In this document: positions 32,517 through 38,176 of the stretch, one piece after another | How the letters are laid out: the number at the start of each line of letters is the position of its first letter | How positions within the stretch are numbered: position 1 is the stretch's first letter | Origin: Chloroflexota bacterium | GTDB taxonomy: Bacteria > Chloroflexota > Dehalococcoidia > Lucifugimonadales > UBA3495 | Length of the DNA: 38,176 nucleotides | Assembly: GCA_028874075.1 (NCBI GenBank) | Contig: JAPPLU010000027.1 | Location: 1 to 38,176 of the forward strand | Direction of reading: 5' to 3' | Program-made: the position numbers and the translations under genes | Notes under the pieces: generated by a model | Databases searched by the model: none | What the model saw: only the letters and a program-made list of their open reading frames with translations | What the model was told of the DNA's origin: nothing

Positions 32517-34013
32517 TCACGCCCTGGGCGTCGCCTGGGGCATCCTGCGCGGCGGCGCCGGCAGTTCCGTCAGGCTCGAAAGGTCCAGATGCGGCAGCTC
32601 CACCTGCACGAAGTTATTCACGCCGTTGGCCAGTTCGGTGTACCTTTCAAACCAGGCCGCCAGCCGGCGCTGCCAGGCTGCCAGCCCACCGCTGGCGTGA
32701 AGTTCGAAGACTGCCTCCCGCCCGTCCAGGCCCGACGACACCTGGTCCCAGGCCAGTTGCAGCAGCGCGGCCCGCTGCATTGCCGTATAGCCGCCCCCGC
32801 CAAATGCATCCTCCAGTTCGGCGGCCATGGCAGGGTCGGCGAAGTCGGTGTCGGCGGGGGCGTTGACCAGCGACGAACCGGGCAGCGCGCGCAGGATTTC
32901 GCCCATGCGCTGGCGCACCCGCAGGGTGTTGATGCCCGCCGCCGCCACGTGAAGCTGGTTGGGCAGGGCGTGACCGCCGGCCGTCGTCTCCGGTTCCAGT
33001 TCCGCCGCCGTCATGCAGGTACGGGTGGTCTGGACGTTGACGGTCATCTCCACCAGTTGGTCCACGGTTTGGGGGGTTTCCTTCAGGCCCATTACTTCGG
33101 CCAAGGCCAGGGCGATGGAGAGGGAAAGTTCCGCCTTAGCCAGCCACCCGTAACTGTGGTGCCACAACAGCCAGGATACCAGCGCGTGGCGAGTGTTGCG
33201 GTTGATGGGTTCGCCGGTGAAGACCCGGTGGCGGGGGATGAAGACATTCTGCAGCCAGACCATGGAGTCCAGTTCGTCAAACCGGCTGCTCAGGGGCGAA
33301 AGGAAGGGATTGGGATGCCTGGCAGCGATGCGGCGGGACACCACCCGCAGACCCGGGGCGTTCACGGGCACGATAAACCACAGGTGCCGGCCGCTGCCCG
33401 GCGGCAGTTCCGTCCGGCTGGTGATCAGCAGGTCCTCGGCAAAGGGCGTGCTGGTGTGCATCTGTACCTTGCCGGATATGACGACACCCTCGTCTGTCTC
33501 GCTGACCAGTTTCATGGCCGCCCGGTCATTCTCGTCCTCCCGCAGCCGGGTTCCGATGAGTGGACCGCCACCGGCGAAGGTGAGAAACCGGCCGGTTTCG
33601 GCCAGCGACTCCCGATAGGTCTCCGCCGCCGCAATGTCTTCCGCCGAATAGTCTAGCCGCTTCAGGACATTGAGCATGCCCAGGGCAATCAGAGCGCCGT
33701 AACCCGGGGTGTGGGTCATATTGCCGCCGGTCAGGTAATGCACCGCGCTGATGGCCCTGCCCAGGCGACGCAGGTCGTCGGATGTTTTCGGCGGCGTAAG
33801 GGCCAGGGGGTGGCGCTGGCCGTTGCTATTGGGCGGCGTCAGCAGCGTATCCTGCCATTCCGCGTCAAAGTGGCGGTCGTACCAGGCCACGTACTCCTCC
33901 ACCATGGCCGCCGTGGCCGGGTGAGTGGTAACGTCCTCCACCGGGCCTTCGCCCACCACCCACACGTTGCGCCCGTCGCGCAGGCTTTCCCTGTAATCAG
34001 CCCCTGTCCTCAT
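32517..34013 (-). CDS. 4-hydroxyphenylacetate 3-hydroxylase (HpaB) family flavoprotein
   Basis: ATG 34011-34013 gives 498 residues. Starting with MRTGADYRESLRDGRNVWV, the usual opening of HpaB proteins, it continues with AISAVHYLTGGNMTHTPGY. The flavin/substrate middle domain follows (EGVVISGKVQMHTSTPFAED; HLWFIVPVNAPGLRVVSR; FDELDSMVWLQNVFIPRHRVF), then a helical C-terminal domain (GLKETPQTVDQLVEMTVNVQ). Family members use FADH2 from a separate reductase to hydroxylate phenols, or act as dehydratases of the 4-hydroxybutyryl-CoA type. No reductase is encoded nearby. The substrate is unknown. Confidence 0.88.
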   Translation of the reverse strand: MRTGADYRESLRDGRNVWVVGEGPVEDVTTHPATAAMVEEYVAWYDRHFDAEWQDTLLTPPNSNGQRHPLALTPPKTSDDLRRLGRAISAVHYLTGGNMTHTPGYGALIALGMLNVLKRLDYSAEDIAAAETYRESLAETGRFLTFAGGGPLIGTRLREDENDRAAMKLVSETDEGVVISGKVQMHTSTPFAEDLLITSRTELPPGSGRHLWFIVPVNAPGLRVVSRRIAARHPNPFLSPLSSRFDELDSMVWLQNVFIPRHRVFTGEPINRNTRHALVSWLLWHHSYGWLAKAELSLSIALALAEVMGLKETPQTVDQLVEMTVNVQTTRTCMTAAELEPETTAGGHALPNQLHVAAAGINTLRVRQRMGEILRALPGSSLVNAPADTDFADPAMAAELEDAFGGGGYTAMQRAALLQLAWDQVSSGLDGREAVFELHASGGLAAWQRRLAAWFERYTELANGVNNFVQVELPHLDLSSLTELPAPPRRMPQATPRA

Positions 34014-34030
34014 GCTTCACTGTCCCCGCG

Positions 34031-34052
34031 ATGGCCGGATGGTTCCGGCCAT
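34031..34052 (-). repeat. 9-bp perfect hairpin between NHL and HpaB genes
   Basis: ATGGCCGGA (34031-34039) pairs with TCCGGCCAT (34044-34052) around a 4-nt loop. On the minus strand it lies 42 nt after the NHL stop and 17 nt before the HpaB start. No T tract follows, so it may be an intercistronic stability element. Confidence 0.5.
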
Positions 34053-34094
34053 TGTACATTGATGGCAAGAGATGGTCTGCCCAAAGGTCGCGGC

Positions 34095-35129
34095 CTACAA
34101 CCCGACCATCCTTACCCGGTTGTTGTGGGTGTCGGCAATGTACAAATTGCCATCGGCGCTGATGCCGCAGCCGTGGGCGCGGGACAGGCCGGCCTTCACG
34201 GCGGGCCCGCCGTCACCCTCGCCGCCCTCCCGTCCTCCGGCAATGGTGGTAACGATGCCGGTGCGGGGGTCAATGCGCCGGACGGCGAAGTTCTCGGTGT
34301 CCACGACGACAACGTTGTCCTCCAGGTCGCACCGCATTGCCTTGGGCGCGCCCCAGGTGGCGGCCAGGGCCGGGCCGCCGTCGCCGCTGTAGCCGAAGAC
34401 CGACTCGGCCCCGGCGATAGTGGTCAGAATGCCGTCGGGGGAAATGCGGCGTACCCCGTTGCCCTCCCGCTCGGCCACGTACACGTTGCCCTGCCGGTCC
34501 ATGCAGACGGCGCGGGGGCCCATCAGGCTGGCCTCGGCAGCCGGCCGACCATCTCCGGCGCGGGACTTCTCTCCCGTGCCCGCAAAGGTGGTGATAATTC
34601 CGGTGGCCAGGTCCACCCGCCGGATGCGCTGGTCCTGAATGTCGGCAATCAGCAGCCCGCCCTGCCCGTCCAGGAACAGGTCGTTGGGTTCGCTGAGCAT
34701 GGCCTCGTTGCCCGGCCTGCCGTCGCCGCTGTAGCCGAACTCGCCAGTGCCGGCTATGGTGGAGACGGTGCCGGTTCGGGCGTCAATCTTGCGCACCGCC
34801 GGATCGAAGCGCTGGGCGAAGTAGATATTGCCGTTGCCGTCAATGGCCAGGCCGTAGGGCTGGTTGATAACGGCGTCCAGGGCCGGACCGCCGTCGCCGG
34901 CATAACCCGCCTCGCCGTTACCGCACACCCGGGTGATGATGCCCGTCTGCGCGTCCATGCGGCGGATGAGATGCTGCCGTCCCATGCAGACGACCATGTT
35001 GCCCTGGGGGTCAAACTCGCAGGCGTAGGGAAGCTGGCAGGCCGCCTCCAGGGCTGGGCCGCCGTCCCCTTCCCAGCCATCTTCGCCGTTTCCCAGCACG
35101 GTCTGGATGATTCCTCTCCGGACGAGCAT
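34095..35129 (-). CDS. NHL-repeat beta-propeller protein (GDGGPA type)
   Basis: The ATG at 35127-35129 follows GGGAGGG, giving 344 residues. Six blades each carry the pattern GDGGPAxxAxLxxPxGLAxDxxGNxYxAD..RIRRVD..TGxxTTIAGTG. Examples are GEAGYAGDGGPALDAVINQP and TIAGTGEFGYSGDG. This sub-type of NHL propeller is common in Acidobacteria and Chloroflexota and is usually secreted; here there is no signal peptide. Catalytic function is unknown. It is upstream of, and in line with, the HpaB-family gene (81 nt), with a hairpin between. Confidence 0.87.
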   Translation of the reverse strand: MLVRRGIIQTVLGNGEDGWEGDGGPALEAACQLPYACEFDPQGNMVVCMGRQHLIRRMDAQTGIITRVCGNGEAGYAGDGGPALDAVINQPYGLAIDGNGNIYFAQRFDPAVRKIDARTGTVSTIAGTGEFGYSGDGRPGNEAMLSEPNDLFLDGQGGLLIADIQDQRIRRVDLATGIITTFAGTGEKSRAGDGRPAAEASLMGPRAVCMDRQGNVYVAEREGNGVRRISPDGILTTIAGAESVFGYSGDGGPALAATWGAPKAMRCDLEDNVVVVDTENFAVRRIDPRTGIVTTIAGGREGGEGDGGPAVKAGLSRAHGCGISADGNLYIADTHNNRVRMVGL

Positions 35130-35457
35130 GGCTGGCCCTCCCGCCGTCGAAACTGACCGGACTCTCCGGTTGTGCCCCATTATGACATACCTTGACTTGC
35201 GGGAAACCGATTTCCCTGGACCTGGCAGCCGGTTTCTCCCGCGCCAGCAGCATTCGAGGCTCCTCCGGCGGCAAGAGCGGGTTCTGTTGCGGATACCTGC
35301 AAATCAGGCCGACAACCACCACATATCTGTTACACTGGCCGAAAATCGAACCAGGAGGAACCGCTGAAGGCTGGTTACGGTTCGGCGGGTCTCGAAGCGG
35401 CCGGTACTTACCTCTATCAACCGGTAAACGAGCAAGCGACAGGTGGCAGGTGAAGGC
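35130..35457. other. Divergent intergenic region with promoter and displaced ribosome site
   Basis: This 328-bp gap lies between the minus-strand NHL gene and the plus-strand hydrolase. It holds an extended -10 (35328-35336), then AGGAGG at 35353-35358, about 100 nt before the hydrolase ATG. A short frame starting at CTG 35364 ends with TGA at 35451-35453, 4 nt before the ATG. Confidence 0.45.
35328..35336 (+). promoter_or_regulatory. Extended -10 promoter for the alpha/beta hydrolase
   Basis: TGTTACACT fits TGnTAnAnT and is followed by GGCC, as at 14528-14540. Transcription would start near 35343. Confidence 0.45.
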
Positions 35458-36273
35458 ATGGCAAACTTAAGCGTGGCTCCCGGATTGGAGTTGCACTATT
35501 ATGACGATGATTTCACGGATCCGTGGCAGCCGGCTCCCACCGTCCTGCTGCAGCACGGTTTTTCCCGAAGCGGCAGGTTCTGGTACAACTGGGTGCCCCT
35601 GCTGGCGAGAGAGTTCCGTGTCCTGCGCCCGGACCTGCGCGGCATGGGCCGGTCAACCATGGCCGAAGAGGCCTACGAGCCCCTCCTGGACACTTTCATG
35701 GCGGACCTCAACGCCATCCTGGACAGCCAGGGGATAGATCGTGTGGTCTACATGGGGGAGTCTTTCGGCGGTATTCTTGGCCTGAGCTTTGCTCACGCCT
35801 TCCCAGACCGGGTTCAAGCCCTGGTGTTGTGCAATACGCCATGCCGCCTGCCCCGCCGTGGCCGCGCGGATCCGGGCAGCGCGGAAAATGCCGCCCTGAA
35901 CCGAAGTGTGGGGGCCTGGTCCACTGCCACCATCGACAACCGCCTGGACACCCGGGCGGCGCCCCAGGGAATGAAGGAATGGTACATTTCGGAGATGGAC
36001 CGTACTACGCCCTCCATCGGCCGCAAACTCCAGGCCTACTTGGAAACCCTGGACTTCCGGCCATACCTTAAGGAGGTTGCAACCCCCACGCTGCTGCTGT
36101 CGGGCGAAGAGTCGCCCACGTCCACCCTGGACCAGCAGCAGTTCATGGCCGAAGAACTGCCCCACTGCCGCCTGGCAACCTACCCTGGCCTGGGCCACGG
36201 GATCAACGCCATCTACCCGGAGTGGTGCGTGGCCCGAATGCGCGAGTTCCTGGCTGAATATCCGGATACCTGA
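35458..36273 (+). CDS. Alpha/beta hydrolase
   Basis: ATG 35458 gives 271 residues; a GTG at 35443 would add five. LLQHGFSRSG is the oxyanion-hole region (HGF), DLRGMGRS follows strand 4, and GESFGG carries the nucleophile Ser102. The acid lies after SGEESPTS and the catalytic His247 is in GLGHGI. The protein belongs to the fold's esterase/lactonase/haloperoxidase-like group, cytosolic. The substrate is unknown, but the next gene is a lactonase-family propeller 62 nt downstream, which suggests a shared catabolic role. The ribosome site beside the ATG is weak (see the leader finding). Confidence 0.9.
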   Translation: MANLSVAPGLELHYYDDDFTDPWQPAPTVLLQHGFSRSGRFWYNWVPLLAREFRVLRPDLRGMGRSTMAEEAYEPLLDTFMADLNAILDSQGIDRVVYMGESFGGILGLSFAHAFPDRVQALVLCNTPCRLPRRGRADPGSAENAALNRSVGAWSTATIDNRLDTRAAPQGMKEWYISEMDRTTPSIGRKLQAYLETLDFRPYLKEVATPTLLLSGEESPTSTLDQQQFMAEELPHCRLATYPGLGHGINAIYPEWCVARMREFLAEYPDT

Positions 36274-36335
36274 CCACCACCGAGGTCCCCAGCCTGGCTT
36301 AATCCCGATTCAACCGCAGGATAGGAGAGAGTACC

Positions 36336-37355
36336 ATGACCCACTACATGTATATAGCCATCCAGGAAGACGACAAAATTACCACCTTCACCGTTGACCC
36401 GGACACGGGGGCCCTGTCCCACCAGCGCGACCTGGCCGTGGCCGGAGGCCCCTTCACCATGGCCGTCAGCCCCGACGGGGGCAACCTGTACGTCGGCTGC
36501 CGGGAAGACCCCCAGCTCATCAGCTACGCTATCAACCAGGCCAACGGCGACCTGACCCGCACCGGCCGGATAGCCCTGGAGTTCAACCCTACCTACATCA
36601 ACACCGACCGGAAGGGCGGCTACGTTCTGTCTGCCTACTACCAGGGCGCGCACGTGGGCGTCCACCCCATCGGCGACGACGGTTCCGTGGGCGGTGAACC
36701 TGTAGTGTGGATTGAGACGGCCACTGGCGCCCACTGCATGCAGACCGACCCCACCAACACCTACGCCTTCGTCCCCCACATCGCCGGTAACGGTCCCAAC
36801 AGCATCTACCAGTACCGGTTCGACGAAAGCACGGGTCAGATCGAACCCAACTCTCCGGCCCAGGTGGAACCCGACGGCTTTCACGGCCCCCGCCACTTTT
36901 GTTTCCACCCGTCCCGGGACGTGCTTTACTTCTCCAACGAGCAGGGGAGCAGCGTGGGCGCCTACCGGCTGGATGCAGCCCGCGGCACCCTGACCCAGTT
37001 CCAGACGGTCCCCACCATCCCCGAAGACTTCACCGAGCGAAACACCTGCTCGCAGATCCAGGTAACCGGTTCCGGCAGGTTCCTGTACGCCCCCAACCGG
37101 GGCCATAACACCATCGCCTGCTTCACTGTGGATGCTGCCTCGGGAGAACTGGGCGCCAACGGCAGGGTGGAAGCCGAAGCCGTCCCCAACGCCCTGGCCG
37201 TGGGCCCCGGGGAGAAGTTCCTCTACTCCGCCGGGGTGGAGTCCGGCAACCTGGCCACCTTCGCCATTGACGGCAACACGGGGCAGTTGAGCCGGGTGGC
37301 TACCATACCGCTGGGCAACCGTCCTGCCTGGATTTCGCAGGTAAACCTGCCCTGA
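36336..37355 (+). CDS. Lactonase family beta-propeller (6-phosphogluconolactonase/3-carboxymuconate cyclase type)
   Basis: ATG 36336 follows ATAGGAGAGAG, giving 339 residues. The seven-blade pattern shows repeated (I/V)xxFTVDxxTGxLxxxxxxxxxGxPxxMAxSPDGxxLYVG. Examples are TFTVDPDTGALSHQRDLAV, TMAVSPDGGNLYVGCRED, HGPRHFCFHPSRDVLYFSNE and FAIDGNTGQLSRVATI. This is the Lactonase family (PF10282) that includes PgL and muconate cyclases. The protein is cytosolic. The true substrate is undecided. It is probably transcribed with the hydrolase upstream. Confidence 0.88.
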   Translation: MTHYMYIAIQEDDKITTFTVDPDTGALSHQRDLAVAGGPFTMAVSPDGGNLYVGCREDPQLISYAINQANGDLTRTGRIALEFNPTYINTDRKGGYVLSAYYQGAHVGVHPIGDDGSVGGEPVVWIETATGAHCMQTDPTNTYAFVPHIAGNGPNSIYQYRFDESTGQIEPNSPAQVEPDGFHGPRHFCFHPSRDVLYFSNEQGSSVGAYRLDAARGTLTQFQTVPTIPEDFTERNTCSQIQVTGSGRFLYAPNRGHNTIACFTVDAASGELGANGRVEAEAVPNALAVGPGEKFLYSAGVESGNLATFAIDGNTGQLSRVATIPLGNRPAWISQVNLP

Positions 37356-37385
37356 GCAAAGCCCATAACACCCTGTACTTTGCAG

Positions 37386-37406
37386 GGGCAGCCGCAAGGG
37401 CTGCCC
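37386..37406 (+). terminator. Hairpin after the lactonase gene
   Basis: GGGCAGCC (37386-37393) pairs with GGCTGCCC (37399-37406) around a 5-nt loop, 31 nt after the stop. No T run follows, so termination is only probable. Confidence 0.45.
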
Positions 37407-37475
37407 TGGATTCCAGAAAATAATCACAAAAAAGGGAACACTTCCCTGGGGTGTGTCGCCAAAATGGCGAGATTT

Positions 37476-37572
37476 CGTCATTCCGGCGAAAGCCGGAATC
37501 TAACACCAGCGTCTGGTGTCGGAACATTCGCCACTAAGCGCATGGATTCCGGCTCAGGGGCCGGGAATGACG
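37476..37572. repeat. 97-bp MITE/REP-like element with terminal inverted repeats
   Basis: The ends are CGTCATTCC (37476-37484) and GGAATGACG (37564-37572), perfect over 9 bp, followed inside by CGGCGAAAGCCGGAAT and, at the other end, GGATTCCGGCTC. Inner palindromes ATTCCGGCG/AGCCGGAAT and CACCAGCGTCTGGTG make nested hairpins. No coding sequence is inside. It lies just upstream of the RidA gene. Confidence 0.75.
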
Positions 37573-37618
37573 GAATAAATTGACGACAGGCCCCGAAAGA
37601 CTGAAAGGGAGAAAGACA

Positions 37619-38089
37619 ATGCCGGAAATCGAAAAGAAGCTGAATGAAATGGGCTACCAGCTTACCGAACCGCGCGGCTCCGCCGTGGGCAATTTTGTGC
37701 CGGCAGTGCGGACTGGCAACCTGGTGTACACGGCGGGTACGGGTCCCGGCCTGCCCGATGGCGGCCTGCTGCACGTGGGGAAGCTGGGAGCGGAAATTTC
37801 CATTGAGCAGGGCTACGATTGCGCCCGGCTGACCATGTTGAACCTGCTGTCCAACCTGAAGGGCGAAATCGGCGACCTGGACAAGGTGAAGCGGGTGGTG
37901 AAGCTGTTGTGCATGGTCAATGCCGCGCCGCAGTTTACCCAGACCCCCCAGGTGGCCAACGGGGCCTCCGACCTGCTGGTCGAACTCTTCGGGGAAAAGG
38001 GGCGCCACGCCCGCTCCGCCGTGGGCATGAGCACCCTCCCGGGCAATATGCCCATAGAGATTGAGATGATCGTGGAAGTGGAAGACTAA
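37619..38089 (+). CDS. RidA/YjgF-family protein
   Basis: ATG 37619 follows AAAGGGAGAAAGACA, giving 156 residues. The family blocks are AVRTGNLVYTAGTGPG, DLDKVKRVVKLLCMVNAAP, the catalytic-type Arg in RHARSAVGM and EIEMIVEV at the end. RidA proteins hydrolyse reactive enamine/imine intermediates from amino acid enzymes. This longer form, with an N-terminal KKLNEMGYQL, belongs to the YjgF-endoribonuclease-like subgroup whose activity is less certain. It is monocistronic as far as the window shows. Confidence 0.9.
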   Translation: MPEIEKKLNEMGYQLTEPRGSAVGNFVPAVRTGNLVYTAGTGPGLPDGGLLHVGKLGAEISIEQGYDCARLTMLNLLSNLKGEIGDLDKVKRVVKLLCMVNAAPQFTQTPQVANGASDLLVELFGEKGRHARSAVGMSTLPGNMPIEIEMIVEVED

Positions 38090-38092
38090 CAC

Positions 38093-38121
38093 ACCGGCAT
38101 CTACGGCCGGTTGGTTATTTT
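38093..38121 (+). terminator. Possible terminator after the RidA gene
   Basis: ACCGGC (38093-38098) pairs with GCCGGT (38106-38111), and TGGTTATTTT follows. The stem is short but the T-rich tail fits. Confidence 0.5.
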
Positions 38122-38176
38122 CCCGCTCACCCTTGTATCTTGGCAGAGAAGGGATAGAGTAAACAAACGAAGACAA

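Noticed and set aside
37478..38176. 232-residue minus-strand frame at the right edge
   Set aside because: It is antisense to the RidA gene and to the MITE-like element, with no domain.

Overview
The window is GC-rich bacterial DNA carrying about 29 protein genes and no RNA genes, CRISPR arrays or insertion sequences that I could find. The gene mix suggests an uncultured Chloroflexota, perhaps Dehalococcoidia or SAR202-like. It includes lipoproteins with long Pro/Thr/Ala-rich linkers after the lipid cysteine, a DUF1800/DUF1501 pair, several NHL and BNR beta-propellers, an HpaB-type flavoprotein, a PaREP1 protein and an MFS carrier next to a propeller. This taxonomic call is an inference from gene content; no marker gene is present.

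Layout. 1-4267: a Cache-type lipoprotein running off the left edge, an NCS2-type permease fused to a histidine-kinase-like ATPase domain, and a metal-type ABC binding lipoprotein. 4462-7129: small enzymes and domain proteins (DUF1801, carboxymuconolactone decarboxylase-like, double-SIS sugar isomerase-like, CoA-binding). 7408-11330: an operon with a near-consensus promoter (DUF1800, DUF1501, NHL propeller) ending in a strong hairpin. 11562-15140: dapA, a metal-dependent amidohydrolase, a DsbA/FrnE-type oxidoreductase whose first active-site cysteine codon is TGA, and a PaREP1 protein.

15155-24835: a long minus-strand cluster. In transcription order it reads: a repeat-tailed secreted protein, a small membrane protein, a YceI-type lipoprotein, an OmpR response regulator, a sensor kinase, a very long coiled-coil membrane fusion protein, a MacB-like ATPase, its permease, and a DUF5666 protein. 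It looks like a self-regulated envelope export or stress system. 25204-28404: an MFS transporter, an NHL propeller and an NAD-dependent epimerase. 28544-35129 on the minus strand: an aspartyl-protease-fold protein flanked by a 1059-residue BNR/sortilin-like propeller and a decayed copy of that gene's 3' end, then an HpaB-family flavoprotein and an NHL propeller. 35458-38089: an alpha/beta hydrolase, a lactonase-family propeller and a RidA-family protein.

The strongest unusual observation is at 13805-14413. A complete FrnE-like thioredoxin-fold gene reads through an in-frame TGA at the first position of its CPWC motif. A 9-bp stem with a GGTC tetraloop begins 11 nt after the TGA, and its loop lies 20 nt after it. 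That is the architecture of a bacterial selenocysteine insertion element, so a UPWC selenoprotein is the best reading. Other points of note are the decayed BNR gene copy, several families of short interspersed palindromic repeats, and the permease-ATPase fusion.
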